A stretch of 64,000 nucleotides of DNA, taken from contig NC_068920.1 of assembly GCF_023091745.1 (NCBI RefSeq), forward strand, positions 123,846,622 to 123,910,621, written 5' to 3'. Under the pieces are notes generated by a model. It had not been told where the DNA came from, did no database searches, and saw only the letters and a program-made list of their open reading frames with translations. Shown piece after piece: positions 23,475 to 34,579 of this stretch (the first letter of the stretch is position 1; every line of letters starts with the position of its first letter). The stretch is from Budorcas taxicolor. Taxonomy: Eukaryota; Chordata; Mammalia; Artiodactyla; Bovidae. The translations under genes and the position numbers were made by a program.

Positions 23475-23716
23475 TCTTGGCCACCTCATGAGAAGAGTTG
23501 AGTCATTGGAAAAAACTCTGATGCTGGGAGGGATTGGGGGCAGGAGGAGAAGGGGATGACCGAGGATGAGATGGCTGGATGGCGTCACGGACTTGATGGA
23601 CTTGAGTCTGAGTGAACTCCGGGAGATGGTGATGAACAGGGAGGCCTGGCGTGCTGCGATTCATGGGGTTGCAAAGAGTTGGACACAACTGAGCGACTGA
23701 ACTGAACTGAACTGAA
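23475..23716 (+). mobile_element. BovB LINE, extreme 3' end
   Basis: Starts at 'cttggccacctcatgagaag', runs through 'gatgctgggagggattgggg', and ends in repeated ACTGA. This is only the last 0.24 kb, a severely 5'-truncated insertion of the young type. Confidence 0.92.
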
Positions 23717-24373
23717 GGACACCTATTCACCAGATTTCACTGCCATCACAATTTGGATTTTATATGCAGCTAATAAGAGGGTATTTTCCATGTGTTGATT
23801 ATTTATACAACACTTAACAATAGATGTCTTTTTATAAAATATTTTTGAAATCTTTATTGTCTATCCATATCCCTATCATCTACATTAAAATTTTTTATCT
23901 TTGAACAAGGTATGATTTGTAACAACAAAAAAGCCAGAACATAGGGTATGACTTACAGCTGCACTGTGTAATATGGTAGCTACTATAAGTAATGTGACTA
24001 TTTAAATTAAAATTCAATAACATTAAAATTTTAGTTCGAGTGTATTAGCATAGATGTAGAACCTTTCTGTTATTGCAGAAAATTCTGTTGGATATAGAAA
24101 GTTTCTTTCGGATCTTCTTTTCTGCTCTTTTGGATCTGCCTTTCTTTGGGAGCTAGCATTTTTAAAAGCTTGCTGCTCAGTCCAAGCAATGGTAGGAAAA
24201 AAATCTTTATTGTCAACAAGAAAATACCAGATAGCTTTTGTGTGTGGGGAAATGATTCTGCATTGTGACTCAATGTTTAAATGGTATGGGAGCAACTGAT
24301 TTGTAGCAGTCTGTACTGATATTAGGAACTAGCATCTGTGAATCTAATATATGGTCCCCGTTACCTTAAAGTG
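23717..24373. other. A/T-rich unrecognised DNA
   Basis: Contains no recognised repeat. A 90-codon minus frame (24023-24295) has no identifiable domain. Confidence 0.5.
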
Positions 24374-24592
24374 AGCTTCTCAGGTGGCGCTAGTGATAAA
24401 GAACCCTCCTACCAATGCAGGAGATCTAAGAGATGTGAGTGCAATCCCTGGGTCAGGAAGATCCCCTGGAGGAGAGCAAGGGAATTCACTACAGTGTTCT
24501 TGCCTAGAGAACCCCATAGACAGAGGAGCCTGATGGGCTACTGTCCATAGGCTAGCAAAGAGTCTGAAGCGACTTAGCATGCACACTTGCAC
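24374..24592 (+). mobile_element. Bov-tA SINE
   Basis: 'gcttctcaggtggcgctagt' head, 'ggtcaggaagatcccctgga' body, 'agaggagcctgatgggctac' and 'agcgacttagcatgcacac' tail. The head is the variant with 'gataaagaacc'. Confidence 0.9.
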
Positions 24593-25098
24593 CTTCAGGC
24601 AGAAGTTAGGGAGCTTTTCCCTAAAGGAAATAGTAAGGTTTTATGGGGCTATACTATCCCTGTTGCAACTACTTAGTTCAGCCACTGGTATGGAATGCAA
24701 CTATTAAATAATAAACAGAGCTGCTTTTGACAAATACAAGCATGGGGGTAGTTTGTCCACACCTATCTTAGAATACACTTAATATTTTCTCATGTCTCAA
24801 AAGATGATCAAAAATGCGATTAATTTATTGTCTTGAGACTAACCAATTTTTTGTGTGTGCTAATTCTGACTATAGTGCTGTAATTAAAATGTAGATCTGT
24901 TTTAAACTTTGAAATGTAGAGCTTCCTTTGGGATCTGCCAAGATAAATACATACTGTTAGCCTCCCTACACTGTCTTTCTTTGACATTAGATAAATTGTG
25001 TGATTTTAGTTGTGTGTGTGTCTTAGAATGCCAACCTCTGGGAAGCAAGACTTGAAAAAATTTGGCCTTGGAGAATGTGCATGGGTATTTTGCTGAAA
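24593..25098. other. Unrecognised DNA
   Basis: No gene or repeat recognised before the TTTTG microsatellite. Confidence 0.5.
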
Positions 25099-25099
25099 A

Positions 25100-25130
25100 T
25101 TTTGTTTTGTTTTGTTTTGTTTTTGTTTTT
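25100..25130. repeat. (TTTTG)n microsatellite
   Basis: Four to five TTTTG units with minor variation, followed by a T-rich run to about 25138. Confidence 0.85.
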
Positions 25131-25139
25131 ATTTTTATA

Positions 25140-25418
25140 GTTATATCAAGGCCTACATGACATGAAGATGGTACTTAGGGTGGTAAGACAAATCGTACTC
25201 GGAGATGCTTTTGAAAGAGATGGATTACTAACCTAGAACAGACATGTCTAACCATCATTAGATGGTTCTGCAAGTCATTCCAGCAGGCCCAGCCTAGAAC
25301 CTGCTCCTTCAGCCCATCCATTGATTTTGAAAGCACCTGATTCTCTGTGTTAAATAAGTCTTTTCCTACTTAAATTATCTGAAGTTTCTGTTTTCTACAC
25401 TGAATCCTGACTGATACA
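25140..25418 (+). mobile_element. ERVL/MaLR-like LTR 3' fragment
   Basis: The right end, 'gtttctgttttctacactga' then 'atcctgactgatacag', matches the typical 3' end of old ERVL/MaLR LTRs. An AATAA-type A/T stretch ('gtgttaaataagtc') precedes it. The body is too diverged to classify. Confidence 0.35.
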
Positions 25419-27539
25419 GTGGTGTATATAATTTGTATAAATTCTGAAATGTGTCTAAATTAGCAATCTTTTTTGAAAGATCGTATCACTACATGAGCTC
25501 CAACTCTGTTTATCTGAATCCTAGGTTTACCTTTTCCTCAATCTCTTGGAAATGCCTTAATGGTAATCGTCCACTTCCTAGATATCTTCACTGAAGGATG
25601 GGAGCCTGAATGCCAGTCCACCCTTGATGGTGTCGGGAACCATTACATACTTTGCATTCCAGCCTTGGACTAGATACAAAAGATGAAACTAAATACTGAA
25701 GTCATGTGCTACAAGGCTGCCATTAAAACTGGAGGAAACCACAATTTGTTTGAAGCAAGCACCTATCAATCTTTTTAGTAACGTGTATCCAGTACAGTCC
25801 CATGGCATAATTATGTGGTAAGCTTCAAAGCCCTTGCTATATTTGCAAAATGCATTAAAGAGACAACTCATCACCTGACTTTCATGTTTTCAAATTAGAT
25901 TGTTTCTGTACACTGGGATCCAGCCAGCTCATATGGGTCTTTCCTTTGATCTTCTTAACATTTCTTGAAATGCCATCTTGACCCTCTTATTTAGATCCCT
26001 GAAAGAGGGGAGGTTTGCAATGTACTCCTTGTGGTTTGTCCAGAAAAGATTCCCAGCTTGAGCATTTATGTGATATTCACAGAGCATCCCTGATAGCTTT
26101 TCTTTTTTAATTGTGATTCAGTGGAATGCCAACCAGAAGTTTAAAAAAAATTACAAAGCATAGAGCTTTATGATTAATTACCTTGAGTTCAGATATAATT
26201 TAAACATATTGACTTGTCTGAAATAAGTGCCAGACAGTGGAGCTGGGGAGACAGGAAGTGACTGGGTGAGACTGCTGAAACAGGCTGGAAGAGAAGTCAA
26301 AGGGGGGTAAGGACATCATCATTTAACTGTTCTCTGTAGCCGGACAGAAAGTAGCCACAACTGCTGATGGTCAGTGGAATCAAAGGAATAAATTATGGCT
26401 GAGCCTTGCCTTTGAAATTAACAGAAAGTTAGTCGATACTTCAACTTTGCACAATCCTAAAGAAACAGTTCTGAGACAATCCATTAAAAATGATTTTTTT
26501 CCCCCTTCGTACACATGATCCGTGCAGAGATTTCTCTGAGGGGCTGGAGCTGCTTTGCTAACTCCCAGCCTCCTCATTCTGAACTGGTGGGGTTTCCGAG
26601 TCCCTGCTTGGCTGAGGCCCCAGGCTGGAGGCAGACAGGCACTGGCAGTGGGGATGGGCAGCACATTTCTCAGCATGAATGAAGCCTTAAGACCAGCACG
26701 ACTTTCCTTTATCTGGGGGAGCCAGGCTGCCCCAGTGCTTTCTGTAGCCAAGCTGTGAGAAAGAATGAAACTGATTTCTTTGCAGCAAACTGGGACCAGA
26801 TGCGTTTCTCTGTGTAGAAAGTTTAGAAATCCAACCAGCTGCTTTCAGTTTTTGATAATGGATTATGGTGTCAAGGAGCCTGCACTAACTTTGATACCCG
26901 TGCATTCGAAAGCAGAATGTGAGCATTTGGCCTAACCTCACTGGTGGATTCTTAGCACACCCAGGACACACGTGATCCTGCGTTCCTTCGAAACTGAGTG
27001 TAACTGTTCAATGCCATCTGGGTCACAGGGATGTCATCCAAGGAGGCCTGCTCACAGGCTCTCTCATTCATCCTCTTGCCTGGCTTTGTGGTCCTCATGG
27101 AGGGTCTTCGATTCAGTACTGAGAACTGAATTCTGATTCATGACCCCTGGAGTTTCTGGAGAGCTTGGGATCCAGCCTGCCACTCCTCTCCCTCACACAG
27201 GGTCTCCCTGGAAGCCTGATGCCGCTGTGTGAAAATTTCACACAGATTGTAAGAGTAGCAGCATTGGTCTCCTGGATGTCTTTTCCAATAAACTCACCAT
27301 CCTGTCTCTGATGCGAAAACCTAAGCTCCAGGCTGTTGGGGAGAATGCATGTTTATAGGTGAATTCACCTGTCATGAGTAGCGTGGAAAAGAGAAGGAAG
27401 AAGCTGTCCAGTCAGCTCCTTGAAATCTCTGGCCAAAGCTGAGTGTAAACGTGGCTTCTGCATGCATCCCTTAAGTCAAGACAGCTCAGAAAGCAATACA
27501 GAACTCAGGGAAGACTGCAGAAGGATTTTAGGAACTGAT
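25419..27539. other. 2.1 kb of unrecognised DNA
   Basis: No gene found. Short open frames at 26380-26758 overlap on both strands and encode nothing recognisable. The stretch at 26500-26760 is more GC-rich than its surroundings. Confidence 0.5.
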
Positions 27540-27847
27540 TATATAATATAAAATAGAATTTGACCATCTTATTGGATAAAATCTGGGGTAAAAGACCTGT
27601 ATTTGTGTGTATGTGTATTTAACTGGAGATTTATGAAGAGTTTTATTTTAAGAAATTGATTCACACGATATGGAGGCTAGCAACATCAACGTTTTCAGGG
27701 TAGACCAGTAGGCTAGAGACCCAGGGAAAAGAAGATGTAGCCCTAGTTTGAAGGCAGTCTGCTGGCAAAATGCCCTCATCCTCAGCAGACTTGTTTCTTT
27801 TAAGATCTTCAGCTGAGTGGACAAGGCCCACCCACATTATATAGACC
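27540..27847. mobile_element. Old mammalian interspersed repeat, family uncertain
   Basis: Contains 'ttattttaagaaattgattc', 'acacgatatggaggctagc' and 'tagagacccagggaaaag', a unit common in mammalian genomes that I associate with old LTR-type repeats. It abuts the hAT element at 27848. Confidence 0.4.
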
Positions 27848-28322
27848 AAAGGTCCTGAAACATTTTGGCACCAGTGAGCGGTTTCATGGAAGACAGTTTT
27901 TCCATGGACCAGAGTGATTAAAGGGGAGGAAAGGTTCAGGCATTAGTGTGAGTGATGGGGAGCAATGGGGAGTGGCAGGTGAAACGTTGCTCCCTAGCCT
28001 GCCACTCATCTCCTCCTGTGTGACTGGGTTCCTGACAGGCTGCGGACCCATAGCAGTCTGCTGCCTGGGGGTTGTGTGCATGCTCTCAGTTGCTCAGTAA
28101 TGTCCAACTCTTTGCAACCACATGTACTATAGCCCACCAGCCTCCTCTGTTCATGGAATTCTCTAGACAAGAATACTGGAGTTGGTTGCCGTTTCCTCCT
28201 CCAGGGGATCTTCCTGAGCCAGGGATCAAACCAGTGTTTCCTGTGTCTCCTGCATCGGCTGGCAGGATTCTGTTACCACTGAGCCACCTGGGAAGCCCCA
28301 CATTGGGGTTGGGGATCCGTGA
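27848..28322 (-). mobile_element. hAT-type DNA transposon (Zaphod/Tip100-like), split by a SINE
   Basis: Left part 27848-28074: 'cattttggcaccagtgagc', 'gcggtttcatggaagacag', 'tttttccatggaccagag', and later 'gttcctgacaggctgcggac'. The right end 'ggggttggggatcc' resumes at 28305. This is the antisense order of the element also seen at 54731-54926. The two halves are separated by a Bov-tA insertion. Non-autonomous: no transposase coding seen. The exact family name is from memory. Confidence 0.7.
28075..28304 (-). mobile_element. Bov-tA SINE inside an hAT element
   Basis: Antisense SINE from 'ctcagttgctcagtaatgtc' to the head 'ccactgagccacctgggaag'. It is flanked by 'ggggttg' on both sides (28068-28074 and 28305-28311), the duplicated hAT target. 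The insertion is therefore younger than the hAT element. Confidence 0.92.
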
Positions 28323-29379
28323 TATAGAGTAATACTCTTTACTGAATATCTACTAACTTAAATGTTTACTTCATCTAAAAAATACCTTCACAGTGACCTA
28401 TGACTGGTTTTTGGCCAAATGTTTAGGTGCTGTTGACTAGCCAAGTTGACACATAAAATTATCAATTAGAAGACCCAAGTGTGAGAAAATTTACGTTTGT
28501 TTTTGTTTCCCTAAATACCCAAAGAACTGGGGTGCAAAGGAATAAGTTTCAATATCACACAAAATGATAGAACCACATGTATTCCTCACATACCCATCTG
28601 TGCACACACACACACACACACAAGCACACCAAGTCCTGTGATCCCCAAGCACATCCATGTAAAAGCACAAATGAGCTCAGGGCAAAAGTGATCAGTAAAG
28701 AAAGGAAATTAAAGATACACAGCTCCTTGTGTCCTATAAGTTTCCTCTTTCTGAATAAGAAATGGAAAAAAATGGCCCTGAAAATTCTCCACAACCTTCA
28801 CTCTTTCCTGTTGGAATTTCCTAAGGAGAAAGTCTGATTTTTAAAAAAAAAACCTGTTGCAGCTCAAATATCACTTTGTTCAGAAAAGAAACCTTTGCAC
28901 AGTGATACTCCCTTTCATTTATGAAAGTCCTTGAGGATGATGGATCACCATAATGAGAATTCTTTTCAAAGAACCCCAACTTAATTTTAAAGTGCAACAG
29001 TGACCCTCATTCCAGTGGGGAGAAAAGCATGGTCTAAGAATTGAAAGGATTGTGTTTTTGAAGACACAGACATTTCTGTGAAATTAGACATACTTTTATA
29101 ATAAACCTAATCATGAACAAAGTGCTTTTTTTGTTTTCTTCAAAGCCTCTAGAACGAACCATAGAAAACATTAGGTGATGTTGAAAATGAAAAATTATAG
29201 TTTTCTTCTTCTGACCATTAGCCAGAATTTGGCCTGGTATTCTGCAGCCTCTGGATAGTTCTTCCTTGTCCATAAGCAAGATGCAAGTCTGGGTGCGTAT
29301 GTCCAACCCCCAGTACAGTGGTATTTTTCATTCTGGTTATAATGAAGCCCCTGCTTAAGCTGTTTCTGTAGCGTTGCTA
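28323..29379. other. Unrecognised DNA
   Basis: Holds the CA microsatellite at 28603 and an A-run near 28844-28852. No gene seen. Confidence 0.5.
28603..28622. repeat. (CA)10 microsatellite
   Basis: Ten perfect CA units, followed by imperfect continuation to 28628. Likely to vary in length between individuals. Confidence 0.95.
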
Positions 29380-29450
29380 CAGAGGGTGGGACTAGATAGC
29401 TTGTACAATTCCCTCCCAGGCCCAAAGCCATTGATTCTGTTCTCAAACAG
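29380..29450 (+). mobile_element. CR1/L3-like LINE 3' fragment
   Basis: 'gggtgggactagatagcttg', then 'ccctcccaggcccaaag' and 'ccattgattctgttct', resembles the conserved 3' end of CR1/L3 LINEs (ggactagatgacc...attctatgattc). Short and diverged. Confidence 0.35.
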
Positions 29451-29630
29451 CTGAACTTCAGCTTTTCTGCATTTCTAATGGTTGCAGTGTCCTCCAGTCT
29501 TTATAATCCAAAACAGACCACTGAGAGGAGCGTCTAAACATGGGAGATGCCCACTAGTTCCCTTTCTTCACATTAGGAAAAAAAAAGCCTGCAAGTTGCC
29601 ACCAAGCCACTGGTTAGTTGTCCCTTGAGT

Positions 29631-29816
29631 AGGGTTGCAGATTTAGCAAATAAAACCCCATAATTTCCAGTTATATTTGAATTCTAGATAAATACCAAAT
29701 AATTTTTTTTTATTATAAGTGTGCCCTGTGCAATAGTTGGGGCATATTTATGCTAAAAAAGTATCTGCTGTCTATCTGAAATTCAAATTTATCAGGAAAT
29801 TCTGTGTTTTATCTCA
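29631..29816. mobile_element. Palindromic MITE-like DNA transposon
   Basis: Starts 'agggttgcagatttagcaaa' and folds back on itself. 29671-29690 pairs with 29773-29792 at 16 of 20 positions, the inner arms ('ataagtgtgccc' and 'ggggcatatttat') also pair, and the outer arms match partly. This fits an ancient, non-coding DNA transposon copied throughout placental mammals. I know the sequence type but not its name with certainty. Confidence 0.65.
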
Positions 29817-30477
29817 CAGTCTTAGCCTTGAGGAGTTCTGTTTTGAGTGCACTCCAGGGTGGCATGGATCTCATTTTATTGCCTATGGGTCTGTCTCCCA
29901 AGTCATTTTCCCATGACAACATTTTGCTTCCTGCTATTCCACAGAGATGCCTGTAGTCTCTGCTGTTTTCCTGTTTGGGCATGTGCATTTTTGCTCTACA
30001 GTCATCACCCAGACTTTATCTCCACCTGGCATATTTAAATCACCAAATTTCATTCCTCCTTAGTTTTTCCTGAGACGCCAATAGGCCTTCAGAGCAGCAG
30101 TGATTCTGTGTTGTGAGAGGGGGACAATAAATGCAAGTGTGTTCAGGAGCTATTAGGCAATATGAATGTTTGAAGCAGGACAGGTAACATCCAAAGGATG
30201 ATGGTGGAATCTGTGTCCAACAGCAGAGAGCAGGCCCTTCCTAAAGACGTTTCCCAAAGCTTTATCAATTACTATGCTGGCCAAACCTGGCATGTCGACA
30301 GCTCAGCTAAGGTGCTGTCATCTTGCATCTCCCAGTTTAAGGCAAAGCATTTCCCAGTCTTTTCCTTGGAACACCTGTTGTTGCTGAACGCTTAGGTCTT
30401 GCAAAATATTTAAATAAGTTTGAGAAACATTGTGCATCCCCTCTTGAGTATTGATTTAAAGCTTGCTAACTCCACCT
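29817..30477. other. Unrecognised DNA
   Basis: No repeat or gene recognised. Confidence 0.5.
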
Positions 30478-30590
30478 AAGTTCCAAGAAGGCAGGAATGA
30501 CATCTATTTTATTTGCTTTAACTCCAGAGCTTAGCATGTAGAAGCCTCTCAAAAATATTTGTTGAATGAATAAGTGAAGAATGAAGTAGA
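30478..30590 (+). mobile_element. L2 LINE 3' end
   Basis: 'gaaggcaggaatgacatcta', 'taactccagagcttagcatg' and the tail 'aaaatatttgttgaatgaat' match the L2 3' terminus. Confidence 0.7.
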
Positions 30591-31009
30591 GAAAAGTTTT
30601 AGTTGTTTTCTGTCTTCTGTCTTATTCATCACGAGTAGCCAATATTTTAAATATAAATTTTGGATGAAAACCAAGCTATACAAGATTGTTAAAGATTCTT
30701 GTGATTGAGAAATTAATTAAATTTAGCATATGATACCTAAACTTTGAAACTGGGTCTTTCTAGCTGAATCTGGCCCTGGGAAGTATTTTATTTGGCCCAT
30801 GAAGCATTTTAGAAAAATGTGAACTTTCCTGCCTCAAGACAGACGTAAGCCGATGGCTCACCAGTGTCTTCACTGCTCCCTGTCATCCCATTAGCTCTCT
30901 CCCCTTACATCACTTACCTGGTCTCAGGAGGCATTTGAGTTTCAGCATCTGCTAGGGAATGATTCATCAACTTTAAGAACACAGATTTGATGTAAGAGCT
31001 TTAGATTGA
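30591..31009. other. Unrecognised DNA
   Basis: Contains 'gaatctggccctgggaag' and 'tttatttggcccatgaagc', hinting at an old DNA-transposon relic. Not assignable. Confidence 0.4.
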
Positions 31010-31225
31010 GTCCCAGATCCTCTATTCACTAACTATATGACTTTGGACAAGTTGTTTACCTAATCTCCAGATTTGTCATTTGAAAATAAAATGCTGGTGA
31101 TAATAGTACTTACTTCATAGAGCTGTTAAGAGTTTCAAATGTATCAAATGATACAATAATCATAAATTGCTTAGCACACATCTGGCACATAGTAAATGTC
31201 CTACAAATGTTATTTATATAATAAT
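31010..31225 (+). mobile_element. MIR SINE
   Basis: One of the clearest MIR copies here: 'tatgactttggacaagttgt', 'agatttgtcatttgaaaata', 'cttcatagagctgttaaga' and 'catctggcacatagtaaatg', ending in ATA repeats. Confidence 0.8.
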
Positions 31226-31374
31226 AATAATAATTGTTGTTATTGCTGCTTTGGTTTCACATGTATGAAGGCCACATTCTAGAATTAGCAGAATGACTTT
31301 CAAACCCAGAAATCAGATGTCACTATCTCCTTTTAAGAATCTAGAGAGAAGACAGACGGTGATTGAATACATTT

Positions 31375-31475
31375 GCTTATTGTTCAGTTTTGCTCACTGA
31401 TATATTCCAGGCACCTAGAAATGTGCCTTGCATATAATAAATGCTCAATAAGTATTTAGAAATGAACAAATGAAC
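31375..31475 (+). mobile_element. L2 LINE 3' end
   Basis: 'cacctagaaatgtgccttgc', 'taataaatgctcaataagta' and 'aaatgaacaaatg'. Confidence 0.6.
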
Positions 31476-31569
31476 TGCAGATTTCTAGGATCTCATTAGG
31501 ATCACAAAACCTCATGAATTTAAGTGGCTTGGCCTCTTCTAGCTAATCCTTAGGCTTTATCTTAGTTTC

Positions 31570-31921
31570 TGGAGTGGCTTACTCTGGGGGAAGGCAGCTA
31601 CCCTGTGTGAGGATATCCGTGCAGCAATGTGGAGAAGCCGGTGGGGAGAAGAATGGAGGAGGCCTTGTTAATCAGCATCACTTGCCAGCCATGTAAGTGC
31701 ATTACTTGGAACAAAATCTTCCAGCCCCAGTTAAGCTTTCAGATGACAGCAGCCAAGGCTGATGCAACCTCTAGAGGGATCCTGAGCCAGAACTGCTCAA
31801 CCCAGCCACACCTACCTTCCTGACACACAGGAGCTGAGGGGTGCCCAGAAAAATAATCATTGCTGTTTTAAGCCACTAAATTTTAGGATAACTTGTTATG
31901 CAGCAATAGATAACTAATACA
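31570..31921 (+). mobile_element. MaLR LTR (MLT1-like)
   Basis: 'gggggaaggcagctaccctg', 'cttccagccccagttaagc', 'tttcagatgacagcagcca', 'tgagccagaactgctcaac', and the 3' end 'gttttaagccactaaatttt' with 'gcaatagataactaatacaa'. A solo LTR relic with no internal coding. Confidence 0.75.
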
Positions 31922-32629
31922 AGAGGGATTTGACTCTGATCAGTGTTTCACGTGTTCCAGATAGATTATCATTGAAGTACAAAGAACGCTGACATAAAAT
32001 AGTTTTATGTCCGTTATTGACAAGTATGTCATAGACCTTGACACATTTATCACTGCTCCAAAGAGGTCCCAAGATGCAGATGGCTTGTAAGGAACAGCTC
32101 TACTGTGCAGATCTCAACTCTTGAAGCCAGTTTTTCTGGAAAATGGAGAACATATAAAGGGCCCCAAGGAGTGATAGGGAAAGAATATCACTGAACAAAT
32201 GAGTTGGGGGGTCAAGAAACACCACTGAACACCTTCTATTTGCAAGGCATTGGGGATAAAAATGGCAGTGAGTCATGCTTGCTGTGCTTTTAGAATCTTG
32301 TGAGGGGCCAGAATGCATCCATGTGGACTTAATTAGTAGTTCATGGTATCCCATGTGAGGCTCACTTGCACCTGCAGTACTGTGGTCCATTCTTCCAGTG
32401 ACATATTCAGAGGGTCACTGACACGTAAGTGGACATCTAGAGGATGCGCTGTCTGAGAAAAATGGGGTTTTGCACAGGGAGGAGGAAAGCCCACGTGAAC
32501 CAAAGGTGGTGCTTCCTGAGAGTTCCTGAGGATATCACAAGGAATATAGATGACTGGTACTGACTTGTTCTTAAGCACAGAACAAAGACCAGCTAAGTGA
32601 ATGTATAGGAGGTTAGATCTCTGCTCAAC
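31922..32629. other. Unrecognised DNA
   Basis: No repeat recognised. A 164-codon minus frame (32333-32827) extends into the CHR SINE, and its C-terminal part falls in this stretch. It matches no family I know. Confidence 0.5.
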
Positions 32630-32640
32630 AATGAACTTCT

Positions 32641-32891
32641 GGGACTCCCCTGGAGGTCCGGTGGTTGAGAATCCACTTTGCAATGCAGGGGACATAAGTT
32701 CGGGAGCTAGGATCCCACATGCTTCAGAGCAACTAAGCCCACATGCCACAACTCGAAAGTCCCTGCACCACAGTGAAAGACCCCACAAGACACAGTGAAG
32801 ATCCTGTGTGCCGAAACCAAGACCCAAAAACTAACCCTAACTTTAACCCTAACACAGCCAAATGAATAAATAAATTTTTTTTTTTTTTAAA
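32641..32891 (+). mobile_element. CHR-type SINE with telomere-like tail
   Basis: 'gggactcccctggaggtcc', 'tggttgagaatccactttgc', 'cagagcaactaagcccacat' and 'gccacaactcgaaagtccct', with an A/T-rich tail from 'gaataaataaa'. It is flanked by 'aatgaacttct' (32630-32640) and 'aatgaactttct' (32892-32903). Between body and tail, 32831-32853 reads like degenerate CCCTAA telomere repeats. Confidence 0.85.
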
Positions 32892-33117
32892 AATGAACTT
32901 TCTGTCAAGGCTGCCCAGATTAAGTGAACTGCCACCAATGGTGAGTAATGAGCAGTGGGAATGCCTGTCCTTCAGGCCTGCGGTAAATGGGTTTGCTGCA
33001 AGGTGTACGCGGTCAGCTGACCTCTGAGTTTCCTCATGTCTCCTTGATGTGAACAGGCTATGGTTGAAGATGGTGAGTGGAAAGATAAAAATCTCTTGTG
33101 TCACATGGCATAGTAGG

Positions 33118-33236
33118 AAAAGCGTGGGGCTTTGGAGTCAGACAGAAGGAGTTTAACTCCTGAATCCGTCATGGAAAACTGCAAACCCAGGTAAGTTATG
33201 TCACTCCCCAGTTCTCAGTTACTTTGGTGACCTGAT
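33118..33236 (+). mobile_element. MIR SINE fragment
   Basis: 'cgtggggctttggagtcaga', 'ggagtttaactcctgaatcc' and 'acccaggtaagttatgtcac' follow the 5' half of MIR. Confidence 0.65.
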
Positions 33237-33337
33237 GTAAAGCGCCAACTTATTGGAAAAGACCCTGATGCTGGGAAAGTTTGAAGGCAAAAGAAGGAGG
33301 TGGCAGAGGATGAGATGGTAAGATAGCATCACTGACT

Positions 33338-34274
33338 CAGTTCAGTTCAGTTCAGTTGCTCAGTCATGTCCGACTCTTTGCGACCCCATGAATCGCAGCA
33401 CGCCAGGCCTCCCTGTCCATCACCAACTCCTGGAGGTCACTCAGATTCACGTTCATCAAGTCAGTGATGCCATCCAGCCATCTCATCCTCTGTCATCCCC
33501 TTCTCCTCCTGCCCCCAATCCGTCCCAGCATCAAAGTCTTTTCCAGTGAGTCAACTCTTCACATGAGGTGGCCAAAGTACTGGAGTTTCAGCTTTAGCAT
33601 CATTCCCTCCAAAGAAATCCCAGGGCTGATCTCCTTCAGAATGGACTGGTTGGATCTCCCTGCAGTCCAAGGGACTCTCAAGAGTCTTCTCCAACACCAC
33701 AGTTCGAAAGCATTAATTCTTCGGTGCTCAGCCTTCTTCACAGTCCAACTCTCACATCCATACATGACTACTGGAAAAACCATAGCCTTGACTAGACAGA
33801 CCTTAGTCGGCAAAATAATGTCTCTGCTTTTGAATATGCTATCTAGGTTGGTCATAACTTTTCTTCCAAGGAGTAAGCGTCTTTTAATTTCATGGCTGCA
33901 GTCACCATCTGCAGTGATTTTGGAGCCCCCAAAAATAGAGTCTGACACTGTTTCCACTGTTTCCCCATCTATTTCCCATGAAGTGATGGGACCGGATGCC
34001 ATGATCTTCGTTTTCTGATGTTGAGCTTTAAGCCAACTTTTTCACTCTCCTCTTTCACTTTCATCAAGAGGCTTTTTAGTTCCTCTTCACTTTCTGCCAT
34101 AAGGGTGGTGTCATCTGCATATCTGAGGTTATTGATATTTCTCCCGGAAATCTTGTTTCCAGCTTGTGTTTCTTCCAGTCCAGCGTTTCTCATGATGTAC
34201 TCTGCATATAAGTTAAATAAGCAGGGTGACAATATACAGCCTTGACATACTCCTTTTCCTATTTGGAACCAGTC
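33338..34274 (-). mobile_element. Young BovB LINE inside an old BovB
   Basis: Left end repeated TTCAG; right end at 'cctatttggaaccagtct'. The minus-strand frame contains the RT block 'GVCQGCILSPCLFNLYAEY' and an intact 'LRYADDTTLMAES', followed by the C-terminal 'CESWTVKKAEHRRINAFE' region. One frame break separates the RT and C-terminal parts near 34000. A 184-codon antisense frame runs at 33464-34018. Confidence 0.95.
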
Positions 34275-34307
34275 TCTCATGAATTTGAGCAATCTCCAGG
34301 AGATAGT

Positions 34308-34579
34308 TGGAGAAGGCAATGGCACCCCACTCCAGTACTCTTCTCTGGAAAATCCCATGGGTGGAGGAGCCTGGTAGGCTGCAGTCCATGGGGTCGCTAA
34401 GAGTCAGGCATGACTGAGCGACTTCACTTTCACTTTTCACTTTCATGCATTGGAGAAGGAAACGGCAACCCACTCCAGTACTCTTGCCTGGAGAATCCCA
34501 GGGACAGAGGAGCCTGGTGGGCTGCCGTCTATGGGGTCACACAGAGTCGGACATGACTGAAGTGACTTAGCAGCAGCAC
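34308..34579 (+). mobile_element. Bov-A2 SINE
   Basis: Two BovB-tail-derived monomers in tandem ('ggagaaggcaatggcacccc' and 'ggagaaggaaacggcaaccc'), each ending in a 'gagtcaggcatgactgagc'- or 'gagtcggacatgactgaag'-like block. It is flanked by the perfect 12-bp duplication 'ccaggagatagt' (34296-34307 and 34580-34591), whose sequence belongs to the old BovB. Confidence 0.93.

Noticed and set aside
26380..26758. Overlapping open frames on both strands in GC-richer DNA
   Set aside because: No recognisable protein and no supporting splice or promoter signal.
32333..32827. 164-codon minus-strand open frame
   Set aside because: Its N-terminal part is translated from the antisense of a CHR SINE. 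The rest matches nothing known.
33338..34579. Clustered direct repeats considered as an array (CRISPR-like)
   Set aside because: The repeats are the tandem monomers of Bov-A2 and BovB ends. CRISPR arrays do not occur in animal nuclear DNA.
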